From Gymnorhina tibicen (Eukaryota > Chordata > Aves > Passeriformes > Artamidae), in the NCBI GenBank assembly GCA_013399875.1, contig VXAZ01007874.1:1267330-1331329 (forward strand): a stretch of 64,000 nucleotides of DNA. The letters run 5' to 3'. The translations under genes and the position numbers were made by a program. A model generated the notes under the pieces. The model worked only from the letters and a program-made list of their open reading frames with translations, made no database searches and was not told the DNA's origin. Within the stretch, counting starts at the first letter, position 1; the number at the start of each line of letters is the position of its first letter. Below, one piece after another: positions 42,433-56,036 of this stretch.

Positions 42433-44705
42433 TACCCAGACTTCAGCTTTTCATCCTGTATTATGCCAGGCATTTAAAAAAAAAAAAAAAGAATATTATG
42501 TAATGCTCTTTATTGCATGTCTCCAGGACAGAGATTAAACTGAACCTAATAACAACTTACTCATATGGCTTTCATCTGCTAGATAATGTAAAAACATTTT
42601 ATACAAATATGTGATCAATGTGTCCACCAAACAGGCAAGGACAGGAGTGTGAGTACATGAAGCAGGCATTCATATCACCGAAGCTGTCAGACAAGATAAG
42701 CAGAACAATCTCCTTACTACACATGAAGGATGACCAGCAAAGCCAAAACCAAGACAAGAAGTAAGTACTGTGACAACCTTTTGGGAAGGGAGAGGGCATT
42801 AGCATAAAAATATCACACACAGTCAAGGAAAATCAGAGAAGGAAGAAATTACCACCTTGGTCTCACATACTAAGAACCACAAAGGATTTAATCAATAGTC
42901 CCAACTATATCGCATCAGCTCTGCAGTATTATATGCTCAGGGATAACATGTTATAAACCAACAGCTTTGTATAATTAGTAAAGTATAAGGAGTAATCATC
43001 GTCAAGAAGTGTGTTGTTGACAAATTATTTTGGTAAGGTTAATCTTCTAAATACTCATTACAGCAATCTATAATTCCTTTTTCTTTATCCACATATTCAC
43101 CAGCAGCAACATTTTAATAAAGATGCATTAGGTGAGCTATAGAATGCATTGGCTGGTCTCCAGCAAATCATTTCAGTGCACAACAAGCTGTCAGCATGTC
43201 CAGTCCCACTAAATGCAACACAATTACTTATTTTAACAGGTAAAACATTAAGAAGTTTTGCTTATCATGGGAAGTTTTGACATCAGATCTTTAATCCTAA
43301 CATTTTATCTTTTGAATAATCAGAAAAAAAATCACTAAGACCACAGAATCACAGTAGTGACATAGTAAACTCCCACCATGGAGCCACCTTCCCACAGTAT
43401 AGGCAAATTAACTCTGCCCAGTAGAGAAAGCAACTACAGGATATATTCATTTTATTATTATGGCTATCTCAAGTTACCATGATCTGTGAGATCATACTCA
43501 TGTCTCTGAAGTCTCATAACTGCAGAAGATTTATCCAAAAAAGAAAAGATAAGAATTAAGGAACACATTCCCAAAATTTATAAGCATGCTTTCTGCACAA
43601 TCCCTTGGGAATACTTTTACATCTTATATTACCTCTTGAAACCACCAAGCCCTATCCAAAGCAGTCTGCACAGGTCACAGTCCTCCACAGAAGTGGGAAG
43701 GAAAGTAAGGAGATTCCAGCTTGCTGCATATATTTCATTTCTCAGTTTTCAGACCTGTTGTCCAGGTGAGCTCAACATAGGCACTCAAAGAGCTGGAGGA
43801 CAGGGGCTGATGAGGCAGGAACAGAGAGAGTCACTAACTACAGCCTTAAATATTTTCAGTCTACAGTAGCTGCAAAATATCAAAATCATAACACTGTGAT
43901 TTTGCCAGAGAGTTAAAACAGTAGTTGTGTTCTAAGAATTTAGGGCATAGAAAATTAAAGACATTATTTTGGTTTCTATTTCTTGCTGCTTTGCTTTTTT
44001 TGGAAATTCTCCCAGGACATTTCGGGTTGGTCTCTACACTTCCTCAATTGGTCTATGAGGATTTCCAAAATCCAAGCTACAAATGAAGATGTATATTTTA
44101 TTATCACATCTAACACTGTGAACTATTAATTAAGGAAAATGTGATGTGTTTATATTAGTCAGAATCACATAATTTACAGGGGCAGACACAGCTGCTTGAG
44201 GAGTGAAAAAAACTGTATTCTCTGTGGACAGAACATGATTAAAACATTGAACATTTCTCACATCCTTCATAGCATTAGGCAGGGGACTGACTATAATTTG
44301 AAGACTAAGCAGTAAACTCAATAAAAACCCCATTCATTCCTTCATATCCCCCTAATACTGTAGTTAAACAGAGAGCCCTAAACCTGTAAGAAACCACACG
44401 GAATCATCAAGCTTACTGTTGGCTGGCCACGAAAAACTGTTCCAATGATTGGATTTTAAATCACTGATTCAGTGATTGTAAGTCATTTGTTCCACTGAAA
44501 TGCTGAAATTTACCAGTTTTCTGTTTCTGGGAAAATGGGATAAAAGGCACTCTAGGGTTCAGGAGCAAATGTGCTTTTACAGGATATTTTTCATCTGTCA
44601 TCTTGACCATTTATTTAATTCCCTATCTGTCAGTGTCTGTTATTTTTTCTCTTACCTGTAGATTAAACTTATTAACACAGGACCAATGACTTGGAGTTTA
44701 TGCTC

Positions 44706-44731
44706 CCCTGCATGGCACAACGCATGCAGGG
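44706..44731. repeat. Perfect inverted repeat, 9-base arms, 8-base loop
   Basis: ccctgcatg / catgcaggg surround the loop gcacaacg. The arms contain the GCATGC-type word. No neighbouring transcript is evident. Confidence 0.85.
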
Positions 44732-45154
44732 CCCAAGAGACAAGTTCCTAAACACTGCAATAACACCATGAAATACCACTGACAGTCATCAGTTGAGCTA
44801 TATCTCCCTGATGAACACACTGTATCAATGTGGCTTAGAATGAACGACAGAACAAGGTCAAACTAAAGATTACAGCCCACCTTCCATGTAATGCTGTGTG
44901 CCTTGATTTAAAAGCTGTGTTGGGTTCTAGTATTTTAATGAAGCACAGCAACCATATACAAGTTTTACTGAAAATCCATTCGCAGTCAGAATACCCATAC
45001 TGTAATTGTGCGGTTCTCCATCAAGAAAAGTATCTAGCCAGAATTACAAACATGCATCAAATATCCTACAGTTGGAAGAGGATGAGGAAAAAGGAAGCCC
45101 TTTCCTTTCTCTTCCTGGTATATTAAAATATAAAGCCTTTGGAGCCAGCTCAGT

Positions 45155-45200
45155 CTTTTCAATATGCATTTGGACAGTGCCCAGCACAAAGAGCCCAAGT
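45155..45200. repeat. Possible ancient amniote repeat tail
   Basis: 'catttggacagtgcccagcacaaagagccc' resembles the 'tacagcgcctagcacaatggggcc' motif shared by several old sauropsid SINE/LINE 3' tails. A single short match. Confidence 0.35.
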
Positions 45201-47157
45201 CTCCAATTAAAGTGTTTATTCTCCCTCACAACAGGAATGAATATGTATTGAATATATTCAATAGACATTAATTCACCACACAGCTTAGGGTGATATTTCC
45301 GTTTCCTAAAAGAAGAGGAGAGCTCAAAAGGAAGTCACTTGGGCTGTAAAGAGAAGTTTATCATATTCCACTTCCTTCTGTGACGATTTTTCTTTTTATA
45401 GCTACCTGATTTATTGCACCATACAAAGCTCAGTTGCCAAGTAAAAGGGAATCTGAGCAGCAGCAGAGGCTCCTCTCCCAGATTTTAACTCCATTCTCTC
45501 TCTGGCCCACAGTGTCCACGCAGCACATGTTTGCAGCAAGCAAACCGGCCTACAGATGAAATAAAGATAATCACAGCACTCAAGTCTGCACTCAAGAGAA
45601 AGACGCTGGTTTCCCACATTCTGAGGGTGTGCCTTCCCAAAGAAACAGGAATAAACCACAGAAGCTGCACCTCTAATCCTTTTCTCACTCAAATTCTATG
45701 GTAGGAAGGAAGATACGGTTTATGCCAGTGTATCTAACATCTGAACTTTAAACTGACACCGGCACTAAGGCACCTCTAGCCTGATCATCTGTATTTCTGT
45801 CAGATAATAAGAACAGATGGTGATATTTGATACAAACTAATCAGCTAACTTAGCAAAGAGCTGGGTATACATTTTCATAACAAGGCATCTGATGAGGCTT
45901 GATAAATAAAATTTCCCATGGGAACAGAATACTGGAAACACCATCCTTATAATAGAAAAATATAACTAATTCAATAAAGAGCAAGCAAAGGTAACCTTAA
46001 TTATAGAAACCTCAGTGCTTACAATCTTTATGCTCCTGGAATTACATTTGCAAAATATAATTGCCAAAAGGTGACTTTCCCACAGCTAATAAATGCCAGC
46101 AGACAAATCAGTCATGAATGTCCTGTTCTTTTCCTAGAGAATCCTTTTGCAGTAATACAAGCATTAGCAAATAAAATAATTGGAACTAAAGCTGGTGAGG
46201 AAATTTTTATTAAGTGCTCTTCTTCAGAAAGTACTAATTTTTATTATCATTAACATTGGGGGTTTTGGCAGAGAAGACTTGATTGATGTTTTTCCCCCCA
46301 AAAAAATCCCCAAGCTTGAAGTGTCCAATTTCTATGTCATTTTTCACAGAGAAGATTAACCCTTTTTTTTGCCATTACTTTTGGCTGTCAGAAGAGTGAT
46401 CTAAAAATCTTCAGGCCAACTATAGAGAGCTTTGCTTGCTGATTTCTCTTTTTTCATTTTAGAACTAAAATGTATTTCAGAGATTATTTTTACCCTTCCA
46501 TCTGAATGTATTTTTACTTAGGAAAATATTAGAGTTATTATAATGGCATCTCAGCTGTGCTGAGAATGAGCAAATAAGTTTATTTAGCAGAGCAGGATAC
46601 AATAAAACTTGCTTTGTTTTGTCTGATGTCTTGCATATGAGAGAATATCCATTACTGACCAAGAGTCAACAATGAGTTCAGTTATAAAGTGAGTTAGCAG
46701 CTAGCTCTGCACATCTTAGAAAGCTTAGCCTTTTTCTGTGCACTCTTTGAATGGGCTTTCTCAAATACACACTCTCCACTGTGCAATTCATTTTAAGTGC
46801 TATTCATATTATATTCCAGAGCAGCTTAGATTGTTCTTCCCACAAGATACTCAAGATCACAGGGTAAAATTGCTTTGGTGTCAATGCAAATTCATGGGAT
46901 TTTGGTATTCCAGAGCTGAACACTTAATTGAGCCACTATCACTCTCTTTGGTTCATTGCTCAGACTGTAGATGAATTTCACCTGAGAAAAACAGGATTTC
47001 ACAGTGCAAGAGCTCTTCCTCTCTTGCAGACCACAAAAAGGCAACAAGGAAACAATAACTACAGAACAAGAGCAACAGTCGATAGGCCCATTTGGTGTTT
47101 TATCAGGTTTCCCTCTCTAGGATAAATGGATTACTCATATCATGGAGTAACTCTCAC

Positions 47158-47255
47158 CAGCATAGAATAAGTCATTCAGGCTGGAAGGAACTTCTGGCTG
47201 TTTTGTAGGCCAACAAAGCAAGGTCAACAGATGCCCAAAGCAAGGTCAACAGAAA
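47158..47255 (-). mobile_element. CR1 3' end, antisense, with internal 22-base duplication
   Basis: 'catagaataagtcattcaggctggaaggaacttctgg' is the reversed CR1 tail, and 'gcccaaagcaaggtcaacag' matches the next CR1 block (gctcaaagcagggtcaactaga). The 17-mer caaagcaaggtcaacag occurs at 47214-47230 and again at 47236-47252, so the copy has suffered a local duplication. Confidence 0.7.
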
Positions 47256-50200
47256 TAACTATGTCAGCAAAATATACATTAGCCTTAAAAGATACACAAA
47301 TCTAGTAACTTTCCCTGTTAACTTTTACCCTTTGAGGTTCTTAAACTTGATATCTTTAATATTGAAGACAACAAGTGAACTAACAGCATCAGAAAGGTCT
47401 TCCAAGCAAAATGCTGTTCTGTTTGGTAGTGTAGTATGACACCTGTTTCTTTGGGCTCATGTACTAATTTCTCAGCAGGAAGGCAAGAAGCAGAGGTATG
47501 TTTACTTGAACAGCTGAAGAGCAGTGCAAAGAGTTAACGATGGGAAGATCATGACCTACAATAATCTTCTCTATTGCCAGCTGGTTTTAAAACCTGTATC
47601 AATTTGAAACTCTATCATATATAACAAAGAACTAGGAATTTCTTACTTAGTGAAGTGAAAGATACAAAGTCTCTACCTGATGCTTCAAAGAGAAATTAAA
47701 AACAAAAATATATTTTTCTTTTTGTCTGCATGGATCTTATTCTTAGCAGAAATAATCCCCACCAAAATAAAAAGGGTTTTATAGTCTTCTTCACATCTTT
47801 CAGCTAGGGACCAAGGTCAGTGCAAACAACAAGCTAGGAGGAGGTAAATGGGGTGTAGTCCACAATTCATGGTGGACAGCCAGTGCCTGTCCTTACATTT
47901 TGAATTCTTGGTCACAATGAAGTAGTGCTGAAGAAAATCTTCATGTCCAGGCTCTGTTTAAATAAAAAACACTGTTGGAAAAGGGAAAAAGAAAAAAAAT
48001 AATTAAAAAATTCTGGAGTGGAGAATTGATTGCAAATTAAAGAAAAAGCATTTCTGACTTGAAAAGAAGAGTAGGAAACACTCCCCATTTTACTGACAGA
48101 AAAATGACAGAATTAATGACAGTATCTCATAAAACTCCTGTTATTAATATTATGCGTCACATTTCAAATATGAAACAACATGATGGACACAAGCAAGTGC
48201 TAGATAGATTCCTTCTCAGGGAAAAAGAAAAGTGTGGGAAAATACAAATGGGAGGGGTAAAGAAACTAGTGCTGACCTTTGTTCAAGGTTCCCAAGAGTA
48301 AATACAAAGCAAATTGTGTCTTGCATTGTGGCAACCTTTTATGGTGCCCTACATTTGATTTGTGAACCCTGCTGTACTCAATAACAGCAGAAAAGAGTGA
48401 GGATATAATCCCTCTTCAATTCTTCAGTAATTCTAAGACAAAACCCACTTAAGTGTGAGCTATTTTATTTACCAGTGCAATGCCCAAGAGATTTTTTTCT
48501 GTTATTCTTTTTCCTCTCTCATTTTTTTCCTTTACTCTTTTCCTTTCTCTCTCTTTTTTTCCTTCTTTGGTTGCAGTTTTGAGCAGAATATCAAAATGAA
48601 CTAAACAAAGCTGAAAAGGAAAAGTTGCATTCTTTTTCAGGAACAAAAAATGGTCCTCCATTATGCTGTTCCTCACGAGATATGCATACAGTCTTCTGCC
48701 TATATGCTTTTAAATGTCTTAACAGTGTTTCAAAATTATTCTTCATTTTGCATTCATTAGTGTTTCTCAAAGTATATGTGCTGCTACCTTGAAAACCATT
48801 TCTCTCCTAAAAATACTGCATTTTTTGTATTCTATTATTTTAGTTCTAAGAAAACTCACACAATAAATATTCTCAGACACTAAAAACACTAAGGCATAAA
48901 ATGAAAAAGCCACTGGCCCCACCCTGCAAAGCCACTCAGCTGTGTACAGAGATCTTCCAGGAGCATTGTTGGTGTTTTAAAACACCATTGAATTGCTGCC
49001 AGATGTGCAAGATATGAAATTAGTTTATTGCTGCAGGGTGAGATTTTCTAGAGAAAGGTCCAACCCTCATGATGTTTACAGGCATTTAATACAACACAAT
49101 AGAAACTCAGAATGTGGCTAATGTAGATATGAGTAAGAAAGTTTTTTCTAAGAATTAAGGGCATATAAACAAATATTTCAAAGAGAAATTACTAAGTTCT
49201 TCCTAGAATTAGGAAAAACAAGAAAACTTAGATTTCCTCACAGACACAAACAGGACTTCTACATTACCTTTCTTGCATCATAATAATTCACTACTGATCA
49301 AAACAAAGATTTTGCAATCATTTACCATTTTAGACAGGTTTTTTTCTCCTCTGAAGCGGAAGAATAGACCCTTCCAAACCTTTTATTCATTAGACATGAA
49401 AGACACCACCTCCTCAGTCCCATCATCCTACTCCATTATGAAAAGTGGGGACTCAGCCATTCTCCTAGCACTGTCTGTGTGTTATGAGATACACTCCTCC
49501 TTCTGGGTCTGCATGCTAAAAGGTGAATGAATGAGCCACGGGTTTATAGAATCCACTAAACTGTCAGATTCTTCAGAGATTATCCACTAAATAAAATTGG
49601 ATCTAGAGTTCTACTTTTTCCAAAACCTGCTCATTCCAAAATAGGGCACTGATATTTGTCACTCCGTTACAAAGCAGGGACAGAGCCTTTCAAAAGGATG
49701 CTGGCATCCTAAAAATACCAGTAAAAACAGGGATAATGTCTCAAGTGGACAAAGCATCATTATTTCATTTTCTTTAGCTTGGATAGCTCATGGCTTGGAT
49801 TTACCTCATGGTGGTTCCCTAAAGAAATAAAGTTTCTCACAGAAATGTTTTTCACAGCTCTTGTTTATGAATTTCACTGCCAGACAATACGACCATGCCC
49901 AATAATCCTTTTTACATCATTATTTTTGCAATTATGTATTTGGCAACAAGGTACAAAACAAAAACCAGAATAGAGCAATTGGTTTCTTACCAGAGCCTTT
50001 TTTTATTTAAGCTTTTCAATAATTTTTGAATCTACTCTTGACAAACAGTACAATCCAACAAAAAACCCATATAAGAAGGATTTCCTTTATCCTCACAAAA
50101 AATAAGGTCAACCAACCAACCAGAACATGCTCTCTTAGTTAAAACAGATCAGATTTAGACATTGCAAAGAACTCCAGCCCCCTCTTGTGACAAATGATCA

Positions 50201-50262
50201 GAAGACAAGCATAATTTCATCTCGTGATACTGCACAGTTTGAAGCTGTTTCCATCCCAATAA
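47256..50262. other. Intergenic DNA with polypyrimidine tract
   Basis: No gene seen. A T/C-rich tract occupies about 48499-48571. Confidence 0.55.
48499..48571. repeat. Polypyrimidine tract
   Basis: Interrupted runs of ctttt, tcctttc and tctctc over about 70 bases, nearly free of purines. Low complexity; no exon begins after it. Confidence 0.8.
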
Positions 50263-50340
50263 AATTCCTTTCACAAGATTGTGAGGCTGGAAGGAAATAA
50301 CTTGGCTTCCTGTAGTCACAATCCTCTCTGTCTTAATTTA
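50263..50340 (-). mobile_element. CR1 3' end, antisense, degraded
   Basis: 'tcacaagattgtgaggctggaaggaaataacttgg' corresponds to reversed CR1 tail (tcacagaattgtgaggttggaagggacctctgg) with several changes. Confidence 0.5.
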
Positions 50341-53300
50341 GGTAGAAAGGTAACATTCAGATAAAACAGCACCAAGAACAAGAAGGCTTTTTTTACCAAT
50401 CAGCATTAATTCCTTCCACCTCTGTCACTTAAGGGCTGTTAAGCCTACTGGATATAAAGAGTAGTTTTGGTATAACATCTTGTTCCAATGGTGCATAAGG
50501 AACACAGCTTTCAGGACCTCCATAACATTAGCATATTCCCTTTAATCAGAGCACTTTTTGCATAAATTCTTTATGAATATGATTGGCAAAAGGGCAAAGG
50601 ACTAAGAAAGGAAGAACACATGGCAAAATGCCCAATAATTTTTGGCCTGGTCTGACATATCTCTGTATATGCATCTCTCTAGATACATATAGATAAAACT
50701 ACTCATAGACTTTTTATCTCCAAAATTACAGTTCAACAGTGAAGAGAATACCAGCCTGCACTACACTGACTGACTGTACAAATGGAGCAATTCAGCACTG
50801 GTCTATTGGGAAACCAGCAGCAGCCATTTTCACTGCTGTTAAAGGAAATTTGTCAGAGACCTATTTAGGGCATGAAAAGGCTAATAACTTTCAGGACTCA
50901 GGCAGGATCCGAAACATAGGGTAAATTATCATGGTTCAAAAGGATTAGACTGACCCTTCCTGTATATCATTTCTAATCCAGGATTTTACCCACAGGTAGG
51001 TTAAATACATTGTAGATGTTCTGCAGATGTAGAAGTGGTTTGTCCCTGCTATGCAGACTTGAAGAAGCATTTGGGGTCCTGAACATGACCAGTGTTCAGA
51101 GCTGTGATGGGCTGACAACTCTGTACAGACATACTTGTCCAAGCTAACAAACCTTCTACTGAGTATAACTGGGAAAGTCCATTGCATCCAACTTGCACAG
51201 CGACACTCAAAGTGCAAACCACTTTCTAAAAATTTTCCAAATACAAATGCTCTGAACCACTCCCCCAAACCTTGATGGCATTCCAAAATTATCCATATAA
51301 CCCTTCATAATAAAGACACATCCATTAAGACAGAAGAGCTCTCTTAGTTATTTTCAAAATGTATAGTCAGGAAAGTGCAGTCATCAAATGTGTTTGAAAA
51401 CGTTTTTAGGTTCAGAGCATCTCAGTAGCTCCAGCTTGCATGTACATACAGTGCAAAGTTTCACTGGAGGCTACAGAGATCTGTGCAAAGCTGCACAAAG
51501 CTTTGAAGAGAATTGCTAAGAATCAGTCTTCTAGAATATCAGAACTGGAATTGTTTAATGCCATTTCTGTGAACTGCAGATGGACAAAGATCAAAAGTTT
51601 CAGATTAATTAAGATGATCACTTGTACATACAAACAGGCTATCTACTCACCCCAGACCTTTTCAAAACTAATGTACCAGATCTCAGCAGTTCAACTCAAA
51701 TTAGTCCATTGACTGGCTTTGCTCAAAGACTGAGCACACAAGAAAATTCAAAGATGGCAGAAGAAAAATAATATCACTTATGCTTCTTGTAGAACCAAAA
51801 GCATAATCCTCCAAGTACCTCTTTGAGTGAGCCATCTGCTCTGAATAGGCAGTTTAAATGCCAATTCACTAGAAGATTTCCCTCAGCCTCATCTCTTGTT
51901 TCTCTAGTTTCACCATCTGTTTAATTCTGGTAATTTCCTCCCTGACACCTTTTTTTTACTCTATCAGTGAGCACAGGTTTTTCAGCATTTGGATTTTAGC
52001 TAACATGAAAGGATGCCAAGTACGACTTACAGATGCTGTAGTGATGGATAATTCAGTTTGAAATCATGGAAAAATGTATTGTTTTAAGTAAGTATAAAAC
52101 AGATGTGTAATGACATGGCAATACTCTTGGCTAAAACTATAAGTGCAATTTAATTTTTCATTCAATATCCTGTCTTCAATTCTGTAGCCTGCCCTTGCTC
52201 CTACCTCTAGCCATGCTTGTCACTGGTACAGGTAGGTACCTACACATTATGTCTACACAGCCTTGAGCTCTGTAATGTCATGTGGTCACACATCTCTTTT
52301 CCAGCTGGTAGATAATATTTTACCTATTATCAATCCACTTCCTCTCCCACTTTTCTTCCCCCAGAAAAATCCTAACAAAAGTTTCTGCTGTGATGTAAAC
52401 CCAGACATTTACACATACACAAAGTCTGCAGTACTGATACAGACCTTAATATAAAATAATGTGAAATCATTCAAGCACTTTCACCTTCAAGTAAAACAGA
52501 AGAGATTGATAGCATTATAACAGGATGTGACAATGGCCAGTTTATATTCACAGTAGCAACTCTATAGTGGAACAGCAAGAGTTACTTGCCATGGTGGTCT
52601 ATTTTAGGATTGAAAGCTCAAGTATTATTGTTACCTTTATTCTCCACCTCAGAGCAGTGACCTAAAGCAGTGCTTAATGCCAATAGTCTTTAGGGACAAT
52701 CTCAGAGCCCAGCTGCTGCCATCCCTTGTGTGAGATGAAGAGCTTTACCAGCAGTGTCTCTGAGCTTCTGTTGCTGTGAATACACCACTTCTTGCTCTTG
52801 GTGCCCCCTGCTAGATATACAGGCAGCTTAGGAATGCAGAAATTTGTGTTTGAGTCATAACATGATCCTATTTACTCATCTATCACACCTCTTCACCAGA
52901 TTTTCACAGCTGTTTGCTGTTTCCATCCACACAGCACTCCAAAGCGGCAGGACATGGGCACTGGATGCAGGATCTACACTTCTGAATGGAGAAAGCTCAA
53001 GTGCTGGTTTCTCATTTAAAGTAATCTAGTGATCTCAATAAAGGAATCAAAACATTTTAAGGCCCTTCTGAAAGTATATTAAGCTCTTGGAATAGCCACT
53101 GATGGTGCGAAAACAAAGATACAACAAATAGATGGGATAAATTGCAGTAAGGCAGTGCTGCACTCACTGGCAGACCAAGTCATCAGACCAAAGACCCCTT
53201 CTCTGACTCCCCTGAAGGCATGGACAAGCAGTCAGCGTATCTCTACTTCTGCAGTACTCTATTCCCACAGATATCTTTGTATGTTTTTTATGGTGTGGCC

Positions 53301-55960
53301 TAGAAATTCCAGGTAGAGGCAGTACATCATAGTAGAGCTTGAAGTGGTCCTTAGAGACAGAAGTTGGAACTCAGTGTGCTGACCTGATTTGTTCTGTGCT
53401 GAGCAAAACCCAGAGGATAGGAACTAATATTAAGTATTGGGAAGACTTTCCTGAAGCAGTAAACAATGTACCGGAAGCAGAAGAGAAGCTGCAAATAGAT
53501 CCAAATTTAGCACTAATGAATGTGGTTCCAAAATAGTGGATATCAGTGCTGAAACATAAAGGTTCTTTTAAGCCACCTTTCACATTCCAAAATTAGAGAG
53601 AGGTGGAAAACACACTTTTCCCAACACAATGCTGTTATGACCCACAGCATGTCACTAGATGAGCTTGCTAATATACCATACATCATTTTAACCTTGATAC
53701 ACAACACACTGTATGTTAAAATGAGGAAATCCAGAACAAATGTAAGGCACCTTCCATCCTGTTTGTTAACTGAGTGTGAGATTGTTTCTGATCGGATGAA
53801 CTTCATGTTCAATTCTTTACCTCTTCATCCCACCACAGTTTTGCTCTTTACTAACTAAGCAATTATTCTTCTAACACAATGCAGCCCCGCCACAGGAGAT
53901 GACCCCACCTGTAAAAGGTTTCAAACAGATACCTGTAGTTAGATTATAAAAATATTAAACCAATCAGCAACAGATAGCCACCCTTCCTTGAACTGAAACA
54001 TACCCAGCATACAGCATGGGATTGCTGGGTTATAGTACTATTAGCTCTATACTACCTTAGCAGAGCTCCCTCAGCTTTTAACCAACCTGACGCTCTTCCT
54101 GCATTTGTACTTTGCTGAACACAAGCAGGCTCGCAGCTTCCTGTGTGATGGTGATAACATATGTCTGACTTTGTTGTTGTCAGCTGGAGTGAAGGGGAAG
54201 ACAATGCCCTTTGAACTGTGAAAAGCAGTATAAAGCTTATCAGATCCTCTCCAGATATCACTGAAGGAAATGGGCTGGAAGAGTTTGCCCCACATAGGAA
54301 ATATATATAAAAACCTGTCAGTACTAATCTTTTTGAAATGTCATTAAAAACATACTTTTGCAAATCTGAGTCCCTGCTAGACAATGTCATTTGTACAAAG
54401 TGAACTGAAGTAAAAGCGGAGAGGAAGAACTGTACACCACACATTAAACTTAAGTACATAGCACTCAGTAGTCAGTAGTATCAAGACCCATTCATTTTAC
54501 AGTGCCAAAATAAACTGGTTTCAGTGATTATTTTTCTGGTCCTTTTCTGAAGTTGAGATTTAAAGGTCAGGTACTGTATAAAACATTATACACAACTTTT
54601 CCAACTAAACAGTTCATTCGGGGGTTTTGTTTATCTGCAAAGCCTTCTAGATGAACTGCAGCAAAGTAAGATCATGGAATGACCCCCACAAAAACCCCGC
54701 ACATAATAAAAAAATATATTTTCAGGCTAGTGTTAGGGTAATGTCCTTACTGCCCTGCCAGATACTGTAGACAGCATTAGCATATAAAACTCTAAATAGG
54801 AAACATGCAGTTTTATATTGATAAAACACCTATCTGATTTACCTTGTACTATACAGTCACAAAAACAGTTAAACAGCACAAACACAAAAGTTGTAAAAGA
54901 AAAAAAAAATCACTTGGATTTTTTTTAATACGATGGTTGAAAAAAAAATCCAAACAAAATACTAATAACAAACGCAAGGTAGAAAAGATTATGAGCACAG
55001 ATTCAGGAAACTCAATTCTTCCTTTTGATGTGCTCACTTTGTGGTTATGGCAATATCAGTTAAAAAGCAATTTTTCATTATCTTCACTGACATAACTGGG
55101 GAACATTTCTAGTTATTACAACTGGAGATGAATACAAGGGGGGAAAAAAGGAAGTATAATCCCTATTCCTCAATTTAGGTAACTGAAAGAAGAAAACAAC
55201 CAAATCTGCAGATGTCAGGTGAAGCATCAGCAACAGCAGTGCTTCACAATCATTTTGTAGAAAAGATTTTAATTTGCTGTGGGTTTTTGTTGCCCCTACA
55301 GCAGCATTAATACACAGTATATAAAAAAACCTTGTGTTTCACACTCAGAACACTCACCCTCTTAAACAATGGTTAAATCAATTAGAAGTCATGAAGTAAC
55401 ACTGGAGACAATTCTGATGGTGTCAATATAAGAATGTAAGCAAGAGTAAATATTATTCTCCATATTATTTAAAAATCTATTTTAAACCAACACCCGGGCT
55501 AGTTTATTGGCAGGACTGAACACACAACGTTCCACTGCAAATCTGCCTCAATTTATCAATGCTGTGCTCTGTTCCAGGTCTCGGTCACAATGGAAGCTTC
55601 ATATTTCCAGTAGAGAGGAAAAGGAGAAGTCAGTTTTTCTGATATCGGGTCTTTGTTGGGTTTTTTGTTATATTTATAGCTTTTGAAATTATGTGGAAAG
55701 AATGCAGCTGGCTGATGTCTGCCAGAGACCTGTACCCATGCGGCTTTACTCAGAAACTACTGTCCACTTTCAGGAGCTCACCAAAATCAGTTTTCTATTG
55801 GACAAATCCAAATCCCAAACTTAGGACTGTTGCTTAGTGATAGTTAGAAAAGCAGAAAGTAGCTGATCAGAACTCCACTGTGTCACTGCCAATATATACT
55901 GAAAGTCCTAACTTCCCCTCCTTGAAAAGGGGGATCAGTCTATCAGACAAGGCAGGGAAG
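50341..55960. other. Intergenic DNA, nothing recognised
   Basis: No supportable exon or repeat, apart from a CTCF-like motif at 52799-52814. Confidence 0.55.
52799..52814 (-). promoter_or_regulatory. CTCF-like binding motif
   Basis: On the minus strand tctagcagggggcacc fits the CTCF core (CCASYAGRKGGCRS) with one mismatch. Such motifs also occur by chance in 64 kb, so occupancy is unproven. Confidence 0.35.
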
Positions 55961-56036
55961 ATGAGAAAGGAAACACTCCTAAGAGAAAACTGAGGCACTG
56001 AACTATTTTGCTCAAGGTCACTCAGGAAGCCTATTA
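55961..56036 (+). repeat. MIR-like tail
   Basis: 'aaactgaggcactgaactattttgctcaaggtcactcaggaag' follows the MIR tail consensus (aaactgaggcacagagaggtta...cttgcccaaggtcacacagcaag). Confidence 0.5.

Larger units (their letters stand above)
42433..47157. other. Intergenic DNA, nothing gene-like
   Basis: Contains a poly-A run near 42477-42490, an inverted repeat at 44706-44731 and a possible ancient repeat at 45155-45200. Open frames near 45.0 and 45.5 kb have no family resemblance. Confidence 0.55.
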
